Shown: positions 9,220 through 19,054 of the stretch, in pieces | Layout of the letters: every line of letters starts with the position of its first letter | Position numbering within the stretch: the stretch's first letter is position 1 | Assembly (NCBI RefSeq): GCF_001639745.1 | Contig: NZ_LTAX01000003.1 | Location: forward strand, 1-64,000 | Length of the DNA stretch: 64,000 nt | Direction of reading: 5' to 3' | Source of the DNA: Marinomonas gallaica | GTDB lineage: Bacteria; Pseudomonadota; Gammaproteobacteria; Pseudomonadales; Marinomonadaceae | Translations under genes and position numbers: made by a program | The notes under the pieces: model-generated | What the model was told of the DNA's origin: nothing | Seen by the model: only the letters and a program-made list of their open reading frames with translations | Databases searched by the model: none

Positions 9220-11529
9220 TTAGAAGGTGGTGCCTAGCTGAAACTGGAACGCATCCGTCTCATCGCCTTCTTTGTCATTCAACGTTTTCGCAATGTTAAA
9301 CGACAGCGGTGCGATAGGTGTAATCCATGTCCAGTTGAAACCGACACTGTAACGGATCTCACCAGCGTCAAACCCTTCTTCACAACTTGTACTGCCAGAG
9401 AAACAGTTATCGGTAAATACGTTACCCGCATCCAAGAAAATAGAAGTACGTACTGAACTGTGATCTTCAACCATAGGCATAGGGAAGATAATCTCTGCCG
9501 TCGCTGCAACCAGCATGTTACCGCCAATTGAATCGGTTTCAGTATTGTCATTGTAGGTGTTCTTAGGCCCCAATGATGATGCACTAAAACCACGTACAGT
9601 ATAAACACCGCCAGCATAATAGTTTTCAAAGAATGGTAAACGATCAGTATCACCGTAGCCAAAACCATAACCTGCGCGCCCTTTCAAATGAAAGAGCCAT
9701 AAGTTATTTTCGCTTATATTCCAATAAGCTTGTGAAAGTGCACCAATTTTGGTGTAGGTTTGGTCACCCAGTGGGGTCGCTACATCTAATGTTACACGAT
9801 GGCTCACACCACCTGTCGGCAATAGACCGCCCACAATGTCATTATCACTCCAAACAACATTGGCAATCACATCATCAAACGAATCACCATATTGATTCAG
9901 GTAGTCCTGCGTCTCAAGCGACGGGTTCGCACCTAGGTCTACACCAGTGTTTTTAAGCGTCATACCGAAGCTTAAACGTTGCGTATCTGTAATTGGATAA
10001 CCGAAATTAACCGATACACCAATCCGATCTAGATCGTAATCCTCTACATCATCTTCGTCGTGATCGCTGACTTGATAAAATAAACTGTAGCCTCGACTTA
10101 CACCGTCAACCGTAAAATAAGGGTTGTCGTAAGACAGCGTGAGGTCTTTAGTCTGATTACTACGGCTCATGTTAAACGCTAACTTGTTACCCGTTCCTAA
10201 GAAGTTACGCTTAGAGATACCAAAACCGAGCACTGCACCTTCTGATTGAGAGTAGCCAACACTCGCTTGAATACTGCCAGATGGTTGTTCTTCAACGGAC
10301 ACATCGAGGTCAACCTGATCAACCGTACCCGGAACAGGGCGAGTCTTCAGATCAACGGTTGAGAAAAAGCCCAAACGTTCAATAGCACGCTTTGACGATT
10401 GAATTTTAGAGTGGGTTGCAAGGGCGCCTTCAAACTGCGTCATTTCTCGGCGAAGCACTTCATCCTTAGTCTCTGAGTTGCCACTGAAATTAATGCGACG
10501 AACATAGACTTGAGGACCTGGCGCAATATGATAAGTAATATCTACTTTGTGGCCAGGCAGTTTATTAGGAATAATGTTCACATTGGTAAATAAATAACCA
10601 TCATCACCTAACTCACCGGAAACATTTTCCATAATCTCAGTCACTTGCTTACGCGAGAACACGTCACCAGTCTTTTGATTAATATGCTTCCAAATGCGAT
10701 CTTCACTGATCGGTAAAGAGCCGCTTAAAGCCACCTCATTGATAGAGTACGACTCACCCTCTTTAACATTGACCACCACATAAACTTCACGCTTATCTGC
10801 AGACAGACTGACTTGGCTAGAAATCAACTCGTAATCTAGGTAACCGCGGTCAAGATAAAAACTGCGCAATGTTTCAAGATCGCCTTGAATTTTTTGCTTT
10901 GAATATTCATCTGCCGAACTAAACGGATTGAAATAGCCTGTCTCAGCCGACTGAAAATTCTTGGTTAACTCGTCATCCGCAAAATCTTTGTTACCCACAA
11001 TATTGATGTGGACAATCTTAGCCGTCACACCTTCTTCAATGTCGACTTTCAAAGACACTCGATTGCGTGGAAGTTCTTCAACTTCCATATTAACCTGAGC
11101 ACTGTAGCGACCCAAAGCGTAGTACTGGCGCTGCAGTTCTTGTTGAATCTGATTTAAGGTTTCTGGCTTGTAAAGCTCACCTTCTTCAAGTCCAGACAGG
11201 CGTAATCCGCGCTGCAAGTCCTCAGTTGAAATCATATCGTTACCATCAATCTCTATTTGACCAATGGTAGGACGCTCTACAACTTTGAAGATAACAACAT
11301 CATCTTCTTCAAATACATCAATGTCACTGAAGTACCCCGTTGCAAATAGATTATTAACAGCTTCATGGACTCTAGAAGAGTCATAGCCTTGGCCTTGTTG
11401 AAAGCCGATAGTCTCGAATGCGCGTGTTGGTGACATTTGCAACAAGCCGTCTACACGGACGTCTGCAACGGTCTTCGCATAACTTTGAGCGCTACAAATT
11501 GCTAATACTGTGGCTACAAAGACTTTCAC
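9220..11529 (-). CDS. bamA: outer membrane protein assembly factor BamA
   Basis: BamA is the core of the BAM complex that folds and inserts beta-barrel proteins in the outer membrane. After a signal peptide (MKVFVATVLAICSAQSYA) come five POTRA domains (about residues 20-420) and a 16-strand barrel with the conserved VRGF motif (YTVRGFSASSLGP) and a C-terminal Phe. The frame extends to 11559, but GTG at 11529 is preferred: GAGAGG lies 5 bases ahead and the signal peptide then starts correctly. This gives 769 residues, slightly below E. coli. It follows rseP by 10 bases. Confidence 0.96.
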   Translation of the reverse strand: MKVFVATVLAICSAQSYAKTVADVRVDGLLQMSPTRAFETIGFQQGQGYDSSRVHEAVNNLFATGYFSDIDVFEEDDVVIFKVVERPTIGQIEIDGNDMISTEDLQRGLRLSGLEEGELYKPETLNQIQQELQRQYYALGRYSAQVNMEVEELPRNRVSLKVDIEEGVTAKIVHINIVGNKDFADDELTKNFQSAETGYFNPFSSADEYSKQKIQGDLETLRSFYLDRGYLDYELISSQVSLSADKREVYVVVNVKEGESYSINEVALSGSLPISEDRIWKHINQKTGDVFSRKQVTEIMENVSGELGDDGYLFTNVNIIPNKLPGHKVDITYHIAPGPQVYVRRINFSGNSETKDEVLRREMTQFEGALATHSKIQSSKRAIERLGFFSTVDLKTRPVPGTVDQVDLDVSVEEQPSGSIQASVGYSQSEGAVLGFGISKRNFLGTGNKLAFNMSRSNQTKDLTLSYDNPYFTVDGVSRGYSLFYQVSDHDEDDVEDYDLDRIGVSVNFGYPITDTQRLSFGMTLKNTGVDLGANPSLETQDYLNQYGDSFDDVIANVVWSDNDIVGGLLPTGGVSHRVTLDVATPLGDQTYTKIGALSQAYWNISENNLWLFHLKGRAGYGFGYGDTDRLPFFENYYAGGVYTVRGFSASSLGPKNTYNDNTETDSIGGNMLVAATAEIIFPMPMVEDHSSVRTSIFLDAGNVFTDNCFSGSTSCEEGFDAGEIRYSVGFNWTWITPIAPLSFNIAKTLNDKEGDETDAFQFQLGTTF

Positions 11530-11539
11530 ATATACCTCT

Positions 11540-12886
11540 CTACAAGCGGGCAATATCATTAAATAAAGCTACGGCCATCATCGCGAACAACAATGATGCA
11601 CCGAAACGGTAGGCAAACCCTTGAATACGCTCAGAAACAGGTTTGCGGCGCACGGCTTCTATCCCAAAAAACAGCAGATGCCCACCATCAAGCATAGGTA
11701 TTGGTAACAAATTCAATACCCCTAGACTGACACTTAAATACGCTAAAAATTTTAAAAACGACTGCACGCCTGAATCAGCAGATGCACTCGCAACCTTGGC
11801 AATCGTAATCGGACCTGACAAATTATCAAGAGAGATTAAACCTTGAATCATTTTACCTATCGATGACACAGTCAATGCTGTCATTTTCCAAGTCTGCTGC
11901 ACACCATAAACTGCTGCGCCCAAAAAGCCAAATTCACGTGTTCGAATGTCATCATCGGACAACACTGGCGGCTCAACAGCTAACCCAGCAAACCCCATCA
12001 CCGTTCCGTTTACTTCGCGGGCATCCGGAACTAATGACAGATCAATTTTCTGACCACTCCGATCCACCACTACATCAAGAGCAGTGTCAGGGCTCTTTTG
12101 AACCCAGCTAACGAAACTTTGCCAATCAGAAACCGGTTCCGCATTTATCGCTTTGACGGTATCGCCCTTGAGAAAACCTGCTTTCTCAGCAGCACCACCC
12201 GTCACAACCTCTGAAATGGTTGGTACAACCTGTGGCCGCCAAGGAACAACACCAAACTCTGAAATTAAATTACTTGGTTCTTCTCCAGCTAACCAGCGAT
12301 TCAGCGTAAAACGCTCTTCACGCTCTAAGTTTGTATCTAAAAATTGGTAACGAACAGTATAGGTCCCAGTCCGTCCAATCAAGTCAGCTAACGCTAAATT
12401 TACATCTTCCCAAGAATGTGTAGCCACACCATTTAATTGCGTAATTTCAGCACCCGGCTCAATTTGAGTTTGCGACAAAGGAGAGTTTTCTGTCACGCTA
12501 GCCACTTTCGGAGCAATCGCTTGAATCCCCATGCCAGCAACCACAGCATAAATAGCAATTGCTAAAATAAAATTCGCAATAGGTCCCGCAGCCACGATAG
12601 CAATTCGCTGCCAAACAGTTTTACAGTTAAACGTTTGCCCCTTTAATGCTTCAGGAACATTCCCTTCTCGCTCATCCAACATGCGTACATAGCCACCAAG
12701 TGGAATCATGGCAAGTGTAAACTCTGTCCCACTGCGAGAAACATGGCGATAAATCGGCTTACCAAACCCTACCGAAAATCGCAACACTTTGACGCCACAT
12801 AAACGAGCGATGTAATAGTGCCCGAATTCATGGAAAGTAATCAGTACACCAAGCGCTATAACAATGGATAAGATATTTTGTAGCAT
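11540..12886 (-). CDS. rseP: site-2 zinc metalloprotease RseP
   Basis: RseP cleaves transmembrane segments of anti-sigma factor RseA after DegS and clears remnant signal peptides, linking envelope stress to sigma-E. The 448-residue membrane protein has the HExxH zinc motif in the first helix (TFHEFGHYYIARL), two central periplasmic PDZ domains (about residues 115-290) and the third-ligand motif NLLPIPMLDGGHLLFF near the C-terminus. ATG at 12886 is preferred over the upstream in-frame start at 12907: it falls one base after the dxr stop and has GGAG upstream. Confidence 0.95.
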   Translation of the reverse strand: MLQNILSIVIALGVLITFHEFGHYYIARLCGVKVLRFSVGFGKPIYRHVSRSGTEFTLAMIPLGGYVRMLDEREGNVPEALKGQTFNCKTVWQRIAIVAAGPIANFILAIAIYAVVAGMGIQAIAPKVASVTENSPLSQTQIEPGAEITQLNGVATHSWEDVNLALADLIGRTGTYTVRYQFLDTNLEREERFTLNRWLAGEEPSNLISEFGVVPWRPQVVPTISEVVTGGAAEKAGFLKGDTVKAINAEPVSDWQSFVSWVQKSPDTALDVVVDRSGQKIDLSLVPDAREVNGTVMGFAGLAVEPPVLSDDDIRTREFGFLGAAVYGVQQTWKMTALTVSSIGKMIQGLISLDNLSGPITIAKVASASADSGVQSFLKFLAYLSVSLGVLNLLPIPMLDGGHLLFFGIEAVRRKPVSERIQGFAYRFGASLLFAMMAVALFNDIARL

Positions 12887-12887
12887 G

Positions 12888-14057
12888 TTATACAAACTCC
12901 GAAGCAATCAACTGGTTGGCCAGCACTCGTGCCTCATGATCGGCAATAAATACTGTTTCCAGATCATTGACCACTTTCGCATCAGACTGTTCCAATACCC
13001 GCTCATTTAAGCGAGCAATGTCCAAGAAAGATATTTTTTCTTTTAGAAACGCATTCACAGCAACTTCATTCGCCGCATTCAATATCGCCATTGCCGTTCC
13101 GCCAGCGTACCAAGCATCACTTGCTAGCCTAAGATTTGGAAAACGCTGTAGGTCAGGTGCCTCAAAATTCAGTTGAGCTAAGCGATAAAAATCTAATGCT
13201 TCAACGCCAGTGTCAATACGTGCCGGCCACGTCATCCCATAAGCAATCGGTATTTTCATATCCGGGTTTCCCATTTGAGCGATGACGGATCCATCTTTAT
13301 AGGAGACCATTGAATGAATAATACTTTCAGGATGAACCACCACTTGCACATCCGCAGGCGTAACATCAAATAACCAACAAGCCTCAATCAACTCCAAGCC
13401 CTTATTCATCAGACTCGCAGAATCAACCGAAATCTTTTGACCCATAGACCAATTAGGATGCGCACAGGCCTGAGCAGGCGTAACAGACGCCATCTGTTTA
13501 GCGCTAAACGTTCTAAACGGTCCTCCTGACGCGGTCAACAAAATACTGGAAACATCTCGCTTACTGACACCAGCATCTGTTTGCGGCAAACACTGGAAAA
13601 TAGCATTGTGCTCACTGTCAATTGGCATCAAGGTTACGTTGTAACGCGCTACCTCATCCATAAACAAACGACCAGCGGTCACCAGACTTTCTTTATTAGC
13701 AAGTAACACTCGCTTTCCTGCTCGAATCGCCGCTAACGTTGGGCGCAGCCCCGCAAACCCGATAATAGCGGCCATTACTTGGTCGCAACCATCGCTTGCA
13801 ATACTCTCCATTGCTTCATGGCCCCACTCAAACTCCGTTGACAACCCCAAGCAACGTTGAGCCAACGCATCTCGTGCTTGCTCCGACCCCATTACCGCAC
13901 GTTCGGGTTTGAACCGCTGACAAATTTCAGCCATTCGATCCACATTTGCATTCGCTGCGACACTCATCAATTGAAATTGCTCTGGATATTGAGCAATCAC
14001 ATCAAGCGTACTACTGCCAATGGAACCGGTCGCCCCCAGAAGGCAAATTTTCTGCAT
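12888..14057 (-). CDS. dxr: 1-deoxy-D-xylulose 5-phosphate reductoisomerase
   Basis: Dxr (IspC) converts DXP to methylerythritol 4-phosphate with NADPH, the committed step of the non-mevalonate isoprenoid route. The 389-residue protein has the NADPH-binding LLGATGSIGSSTLDVI, the LANKESLVTAGRL segment, the metal-binding PIDSEHNAIFQCL and the flexible loop region with ASGGPFR. The chosen ATG at 14057 overlaps the cdsA stop as TAATG, which suggests coupled translation. UppS, two genes upstream, uses the isoprenoid product. Confidence 0.97.
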   Translation of the reverse strand: MQKICLLGATGSIGSSTLDVIAQYPEQFQLMSVAANANVDRMAEICQRFKPERAVMGSEQARDALAQRCLGLSTEFEWGHEAMESIASDGCDQVMAAIIGFAGLRPTLAAIRAGKRVLLANKESLVTAGRLFMDEVARYNVTLMPIDSEHNAIFQCLPQTDAGVSKRDVSSILLTASGGPFRTFSAKQMASVTPAQACAHPNWSMGQKISVDSASLMNKGLELIEACWLFDVTPADVQVVVHPESIIHSMVSYKDGSVIAQMGNPDMKIPIAYGMTWPARIDTGVEALDFYRLAQLNFEAPDLQRFPNLRLASDAWYAGGTAMAILNAANEVAVNAFLKEKISFLDIARLNERVLEQSDAKVVNDLETVFIADHEARVLANQLIASEFV

Positions 14058-14851
14058 TAGACCCAACCTACAAGACAAAGAAGCAATACATAGATTGGCG
14101 CAGCAGATGTCAAACTGTCTACTCGGTCCATAACGCCACCATGCCCTGGAATCAGATGACTGGAATCTTTCAAGCTTTCATGACGCTTAAATAAACTTTC
14201 GGTCAAATCTCCTAACACAGAGGTTATTACGGTTACCAACGCAAGCATACTCAGAGCCAACCAATTCAAGTCGCTGTAAAAAACAAATACAGCCACTCCA
14301 ATTTGTGTTAATACCATCCCACCAATAACGCCTTCCCAGGATTTTCCTGGTGATACCGCGGGCGCTAATTTACGCTTACCAAACGCCTTACCTGAAAAGT
14401 ACGCTCCAGAATCCGCCCCCCAGATTAGCCCCATAAGTAGCAAAATCCACAGCACAAAATTACTGGACTCACGCAGCACAACCAGAGCACACCAAGTCGT
14501 TAGTAGAATCAACAAACCAAACACCATTCGAGCAAAGCGAGACTGCCACCCTCTTTCATCTGGATAACTAATCACCCAAAACAGTGCAATAAGCCAAAGT
14601 ACTGGTGCCACCATTAACAGGAATCGCTGCAACTCGAACAGTGCAGCCCCATAACATAAAGTCACGACTAGACCTGCATAAGCGATGCGACCCTGCTGCC
14701 CTTCCAGACCAGACAATCTGGCCCACTCCCAGCCAGCCAGCAGCACGACACCACCCATAGCAAATTGAAAGCTAGATGCCTCTAGAACAAACACCGCATA
14801 TATAAATAGCAGCGCCATAACGATCGCGCTAAGAACTCTTGGTAAAAGCAT
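14057..14851 (-). CDS. cdsA: phosphatidate cytidylyltransferase
   Basis: CdsA makes CDP-diacylglycerol from phosphatidic acid and CTP, the branch point for all bacterial phospholipids. The 264-residue polytopic membrane protein has about eight hydrophobic segments and the family signature near the C-terminus (GDLTESLFKRHESLKDSS, then IPGHGGVMDRVDSL), plus WGADSGAYFSGKAFGKRKLA and SPGKSWEG. It lies 5 bases after uppS and shares a TAATG overlap with dxr. Confidence 0.96.
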   Translation of the reverse strand: MLLPRVLSAIVMALLFIYAVFVLEASSFQFAMGGVVLLAGWEWARLSGLEGQQGRIAYAGLVVTLCYGAALFELQRFLLMVAPVLWLIALFWVISYPDERGWQSRFARMVFGLLILLTTWCALVVLRESSNFVLWILLLMGLIWGADSGAYFSGKAFGKRKLAPAVSPGKSWEGVIGGMVLTQIGVAVFVFYSDLNWLALSMLALVTVITSVLGDLTESLFKRHESLKDSSHLIPGHGGVMDRVDSLTSAAPIYVLLLCLVGWV

Positions 14852-14856
14852 AAAAA

Positions 14857-15585
14857 CTACCGGCCACCGTAACGGCGTTGACGTTGTTGGTAAATAGACA
14901 AAGCTTCATTAAAGCATTCGCCATCAAAATCTGGCCAAAGTACTGGCATAAAAATAAATTCAGCGTACGCAAGTTGCCAAAGCAAAAAGTTACTCACTCG
15001 CTCTTCACCTGATGTACGGATAATAAGATCCAATTCTGGCAAACCTGCTAAGCACACATGCTGACCTAAACGCTCTTCTGTGATGTCATCGGGCAGTAAT
15101 TCACCGGCCGCCACCTGCTGAGCCAACACTTGGGCTGCTTGAGCAATATCCCAACGGCCGCCATAATTTGCTGCAATCGCAAGCACCATACCTTGATTAG
15201 TTGCTGTTGCCTCTTCCGCTAATGCGATCTGCTCTTGAAGGCTTTTACTAAAGCCTGATTTATCCCCAACAACAACAAGTCGAATGGAGTGTTCATTCAA
15301 GCGCTTCGCCTCTTTTTTCAAAGAACGCATAAAGAGTGCCATCAAACCATCAATTTCAGCCTGTGGACGCCTCCAGTTTTCACTTGAAAAAGCAAATAAG
15401 GTCAACACTTTTACACCACTGCGCGCAGCAGATTCAACCGTTTTACGAACGGCTGCCGCACCTGCTCGGTGCCCTGCAATGCTTGGTAAGTGCTTTTTTT
15501 TCGCCCAGCGATTATTGCCATCCATAATAATGGCGACGTGAGCAGGAACTGATTGGCCATCAACGACCAACATTTGGTTCGACAT
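14857..15585 (-). CDS. uppS: undecaprenyl pyrophosphate synthase
   Basis: UppS is a cis-prenyltransferase that condenses eight isopentenyl units onto farnesyl diphosphate to give the C55 lipid carrier for peptidoglycan and O-antigen. The 242-residue protein has IIMDGNNRWAKKK with the catalytic Asp, FAFSSENWRRP, and the diphosphate-binding C-terminal segment RTSGEERVSNFLLWQ. An AGG-containing site precedes the ATG at 15585. It begins a unit separated from frr by a terminator-like hairpin. Confidence 0.96.
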   Translation of the reverse strand: MSNQMLVVDGQSVPAHVAIIMDGNNRWAKKKHLPSIAGHRAGAAAVRKTVESAARSGVKVLTLFAFSSENWRRPQAEIDGLMALFMRSLKKEAKRLNEHSIRLVVVGDKSGFSKSLQEQIALAEEATATNQGMVLAIAANYGGRWDIAQAAQVLAQQVAAGELLPDDITEERLGQHVCLAGLPELDLIIRTSGEERVSNFLLWQLAYAEFIFMPVLWPDFDGECFNEALSIYQQRQRRYGGR

Positions 15586-15601
15586 AGAACTACCTAGTCA
15601 G

Positions 15602-15630
15602 AAAAAAGGCAAGCGCACAGCGCCTGCCTT
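15602..15630 (-). terminator. terminator after frr
   Basis: AAGGCAAGCGC (15606-15616) pairs with GCGCCTGCCTT (15620-15630) with one mismatch around a 3-nt loop. The minus strand then has six Ts. It lies between frr and uppS and should partly insulate the two. Confidence 0.8.
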
Positions 15631-15635
15631 CTTAC

Positions 15636-16193
15636 TCAGATTTCCATTAGATCTTTTTCTTTAGCAGCCAAACGCTCTTCAATTTGAGCAACATACTTGT
15701 CTGTTAATTTTTGAACTTGATCTTGACCACGACGTTCTTCGTCTTCAGAAATCTCTTTTTCTTTCACTAGGTCTTTTAGACTATTGTTCGCATCGCGGCG
15801 AATATTACGGATCGCAATACGACCGTTTTCGGCTTCAGACTTAGCTTGCTTGAAGTAGTTACCGCGAGTCTCTTCTGTTAAAGCTGGCAAAGGAATACGG
15901 ATCAAACTACCTGTAGAAGATGGATTCAAACCTAAGTCAGACTTCATGATTGCCTTTTCAATTTCAGACACCATGTTACCTTCCCAAGGAGAAACTCCCA
16001 ATGTACGAGCATCTTCAACTGTGATGTTCGCCACTTGGCTTAGAGGTGTTTCGCTTCCGTAGTAGTTCACTCTGACAGAATCTAAAAGGCTTGGGTGCGC
16101 GCGACCTGTGCGAATCTTTTTAAAGGAATTATCAACGGCAACGATTGCCTTGCCCATGCGCTCTTCCGCATCTTTTAAAATCTCGTTAATCAT
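15636..16193 (-). CDS. frr: ribosome recycling factor
   Basis: RRF, with EF-G, splits the post-termination ribosome. The 185-residue protein begins [17 protein letters not shown] and has the usual long helical bundle with the inserted beta-rich domain II, including [13 protein letters not shown] and [13 protein letters not shown]. The frame extends to 16229, inside pyrH, but ATG at 16193 has GAGGAA at proper spacing and gives the exact family length. It follows pyrH by 7 bases. Confidence 0.97.
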   Translation of the reverse strand: MINEILKDAEERMGKAIVAVDNSFKKIRTGRAHPSLLDSVRVNYYGSETPLSQVANITVEDARTLGVSPWEGNMVSEIEKAIMKSDLGLNPSSTGSLIRIPLPALTEETRGNYFKQAKSEAENGRIAIRNIRRDANNSLKDLVKEKEISEDEERRGQDQVQKLTDKYVAQIEERLAAKEKDLMEI

Positions 16194-16200
16194 TATTTCC

Positions 16201-16923
16201 TCACTTAATAACGGTACCTTCGTCGCCACCGGTCATGACGTTAATCAGAGCCCCTGGCTTGTTCATATTAAATACTCGAACAGGCATTTGGTGATCACGC
16301 GTCAAGCAGATTGCTGTTAAATCCATGACACCTAACTGTTTTTCCAAAACCTCATCGAAAGTTAATGTATCATATTTCACTGCATTTTGATCCTTCATTG
16401 GATCAGCAGAATAGACACCATCAACTTTTGTTGCTTTGAGCACGACATCCGCATCAATCTCAATACCACGTAAACACGCAGCAGAGTCAGTTGTAAAGAA
16501 TGGGTTACCGGTACCAGCAGAAAAAATAACGACATCACCATCTTTAAGATGACGCATCGCACGACGACGATCGTACGGCTCGACAATGCCTGTCATCGTA
16601 ATAGCAGACATCACACGCGTTGAAATATTGGCTCGCTCTAGCGCATCACGCATTGCAAGGGAGTTCATAACCGTTGCCAGCATCCCCATATGGTCGCCAG
16701 TCACTCGGTCCATCCCCGCCTGACTCAACGCCTGCCCACGGAACAAGTTACCACCACCGATAACAATCCCTACCTCAACACCGATACCACGCAACTGGCC
16801 AATCTCTAGCGCAATCCGACTCAACACTTTAGGATCGATACCAAAGGTTTCATCGCCCTGTAGCGCTTCGCCACTTAATTTCAACAAAATGCGTTTGTAT
16901 TTTGGATTCGTTTCTTTAGGCAT
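16201..16923 (-). CDS. pyrH: uridylate kinase
   Basis: PyrH phosphorylates UMP to UDP and belongs to the amino-acid kinase fold rather than the P-loop NMP kinases. The 240-residue form has [26 protein letters not shown], the central [15 protein letters not shown] and [20 protein letters not shown]. The chosen ATG at 16923 has a strong GGAGG 5 bases upstream. The longer open frame to 16980 adds 19 residues without family support. It sits between tsf and frr as in most proteobacteria. Confidence 0.97.
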   Translation of the reverse strand: MPKETNPKYKRILLKLSGEALQGDETFGIDPKVLSRIALEIGQLRGIGVEVGIVIGGGNLFRGQALSQAGMDRVTGDHMGMLATVMNSLAMRDALERANISTRVMSAITMTGIVEPYDRRRAMRHLKDGDVVIFSAGTGNPFFTTDSAACLRGIEIDADVVLKATKVDGVYSADPMKDQNAVKYDTLTFDEVLEKQLGVMDLTAICLTRDHQMPVRVFNMNKPGALINVMTGGDEGTVIK

Positions 16924-16992
16924 TAGAACCTCCGGTAATGGTGAGAAGCCTGTATTGAGATCAGATAAGCTTAATCTCAATCAGTTATTCAT

Positions 16993-17018
16993 AAAAAGGG
17001 GCAGTCAAGCTGCCCCTT
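16993..17018 (-). terminator. terminator after tsf
   Basis: A 9-bp stem AAGGGGCAG (16996-17004) with CTGCCCCTT (17010-17018) closes a 5-nt loop and is followed on the minus strand by a T run. It lies between the tsf stop and the pyrH start. Confidence 0.87.
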
Positions 17019-17044
17019 AATTTGCACTGAAAACTTATTAGCGA

Positions 17045-17905
17045 TTAGCCTTTAAGTTGTGCAGCAACCTCAGCAGCGAAGTCAGTCGCTTCAACTTCAA
17101 TGCCTTCACCTACTTCTAGGCGAGCAAAAGAAGCAATCTTAGCACCAGCATCTTTCGCTAGCTGACCAACTTTAATTTCTGGGTTTTTAACAAATGCTTG
17201 CTCTTCTAGGCTGTTTTCAGCCAAGAATTTTTTGATACGACCGCCGATCATTTTCTCAACGATCTCAGCTGGTTTACCAGCCATGTCTGGTTGAGCTCGA
17301 ATGATTTCTTCTTCTTTTTCAAGAACTTCAGCAGGCATATCTTCGCCACGCACAACACGTGGAGAAACAGCTGTTGCGTGCATAGCAATATCTTTTGCTA
17401 GCTCGTCACTGCCACCTTCTAGTTGAACTAGCGCAGCAATTTGACCATTGCTGTGTAGGTAACCAGAAACAACACCACCTTCTACAACCACTGCGCGGCG
17501 AGGAGTGATGTTTTCACCGATTTTCTGAACAAGCGCTTCGCGAGCTTCTAGCAATTCACCAGAGATCACAACTGCCATGTCCGTTTCTTTTGTAGCGAAA
17601 ACAGCGTCAGCTACTTTGTTAGAGAAAGCTAGGAAACCTTCATCACGTGAAGCAAAGTCAGTTTCAGAGTTGATTTCAACCAACACACCGTAAGAGTTAT
17701 CATCAGCAACTTTCATGATGATAGTACCTTCAGCTGCAGTACGACCAGCTTTTTTAGCTGCTTTCATACCACTAGACTTACGTAGTTCTTCGATTGCTAC
17801 TTCAATATCACCACCAGCGGCTGTAAGTGCTTTTTTACACTCCATCATGCCAAGACCAGTACGTTCACGTAGCTCTTTTACCATTGCTGCAGATACTGCG
17901 GCCAT
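17045..17905 (-). CDS. tsf: translation elongation factor Ts
   Basis: EF-Ts is the nucleotide exchange factor for EF-Tu. The 286-residue protein has the N-terminal UBA-like domain with [20 protein letters not shown], the TDFV-equivalent core segment [13 protein letters not shown], and the C-terminal [15 protein letters not shown] region. AAGGGG precedes the ATG at 17905. It is downstream of rpsB through an attenuator-like hairpin, the classic rpsB-tsf pair. Confidence 0.98.
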   Translation of the reverse strand: MAAVSAAMVKELRERTGLGMMECKKALTAAGGDIEVAIEELRKSSGMKAAKKAGRTAAEGTIIMKVADDNSYGVLVEINSETDFASRDEGFLAFSNKVADAVFATKETDMAVVISGELLEAREALVQKIGENITPRRAVVVEGGVVSGYLHSNGQIAALVQLEGGSDELAKDIAMHATAVSPRVVRGEDMPAEVLEKEEEIIRAQPDMAGKPAEIVEKMIGGRIKKFLAENSLEEQAFVKNPEIKVGQLAKDAGAKIASFARLEVGEGIEVEATDFAAEVAAQLKG

Positions 17906-17934
17906 GTTAATTCCCCTTGTACGATAACAATTTT

Positions 17935-17963
17935 AAAAAAGGGAGAGAGTCATCCCCTCTCCC
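17935..17963 (-). terminator. rpsB-tsf intergenic attenuator
   Basis: GGGAGAG (17941-17947) pairs with CTCTCCC (17957-17963) across a 9-nt loop. On the minus strand the stem is followed by TTTTTTAAAA. A leaky terminator between rpsB and tsf is known in E. coli and would let S2 and EF-Ts be made in different amounts. Confidence 0.82.
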
Positions 17964-17995
17964 TTGATCAGTAAGACCAGATAAGATCAGTAAAA

Positions 17996-18730
17996 TTACG
18001 CTTCAGCGGCGTCGTTTACTTCAACAAACTCGTCAGCACTACCTGCTGCTGCCGCACGACCTTCTAGAGAAGCATCAGCGAAAGCAGAAACGTACAGCTG
18101 TACTGCACGGATAGCATCGTCGTTTGCAGGGATAACGTAATCAACACCATCTGGATCGCTGTTAGTATCAACGATACCGATAACAGGGATACCTAGCTTG
18201 TTAGCTTCTTTAATAGCAATACGCTCATGGTCAACGTCTACAACGAAAAGAACGTCAGGAAGACCGCCCATATCCTTGATACCACCTAAAGAACGCTCTA
18301 GCTTCTCAAGTTCACGCGTACGTACAAGTGCTTCTTTTTTAGTCAGCTTCTCGAATGTACCGTCAGCTTGTTGACCTTCAAGGTCACGCAGGCGTTTGAT
18401 AGAAGTACGGATTGTTTTGTAGTTCGTAAGCATACCACCTAACCAACGGTGATTAACGTACGGCATACTTGCGCGAGATGCTTGTTCTGCAATAGATTTA
18501 GCCGCTGCACGCTTAGTACCAACAAACAATACCTTGTTTTTGTTCTCAGCCATTTTCTTAACAAGCGCTAGCGCTTCGTTAAGAGCAGGAACAGTGTGCT
18601 CAAGGTTGATGATATGGATTTTGTTACGAGCACCAAAAATGAATGGCTTCATTTTTGGGTTCCAGTAACGAGTTTGGTGACCGAAGTGTGAACCAACCTG
18701 TAGCAGGTCGCGCATTGAAACTGTAGGCAT
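17996..18730 (-). CDS. rpsB: 30S ribosomal protein S2
   Basis: S2 binds the 30S body near the neck together with S1. The 244-residue protein starts [19 protein letters not shown] and contains [31 protein letters not shown] and the conserved [19 protein letters not shown] clear AAAGGA ribosome site precedes the ATG at 18730. In gammaproteobacteria S2 represses its own mRNA through the 5' leader; a leader of about 160 bases is available here. First gene of the long minus-strand string. Confidence 0.98.
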   Translation of the reverse strand: MPTVSMRDLLQVGSHFGHQTRYWNPKMKPFIFGARNKIHIINLEHTVPALNEALALVKKMAENKNKVLFVGTKRAAAKSIAEQASRASMPYVNHRWLGGMLTNYKTIRTSIKRLRDLEGQQADGTFEKLTKKEALVRTRELEKLERSLGGIKDMGGLPDVLFVVDVDHERIAIKEANKLGIPVIGIVDTNSDPDGVDYVIPANDDAIRAVQLYVSAFADASLEGRAAAAGSADEFVEVNDAAEA

Positions 18731-19054
18731 TTTAATATCCTTTACGTTTGGGTTAGGTTAACTTGCTAGCCCTAACTTCTCAGCCTTTTGAAATTTAAAG
18801 CAATTTCAGGCACCCCAGAGACGCTATTTTTAATTAGACAGCAAGGTCGTTAAATTAATTAGTTTTAGCTTACCCCTTTTCAAAAGAAATAAGCCGGCGT
18901 TTTATACCATAAAAGCGCAACATTCAAAAGCAGATATTCGTCTGTTAGCGCACCTTTGTTCATGATTTTTTCTTAAGTCAGGGCGAATAACCGAGTTAAG
19001 TCATGTAGAATATCTTCATCCTTAAGACTAGCGAAGATTTAAGACAGTTTTATT
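18731..19054. other. divergent rpsB/map control region without genes
   Basis: These 324 bases hold no supportable coding frame. The left part (18731 to about 18893) would be the untranslated leader of rpsB, where autoregulation by S2 is expected from other gammaproteobacteria. A minus-strand promoter lies near 18901-18928. On the plus strand TAGAAT at 19006-19011 is a possible -10 for map, with no good -35 upstream. Confidence 0.7.
18893..18928 (-). promoter_or_regulatory. candidate rpsB promoter with GC-rich discriminator
   Basis: On the minus strand a -35-like TTTGAA (18923-18928) is followed after 16 bases by TATAAA (18901-18906). The next bases are ACGCCGGC, a GC-rich discriminator typical of promoters under stringent control of ribosomal genes. 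Predicted transcription starts about 160 bases ahead of the rpsB ATG. Confidence 0.55.
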
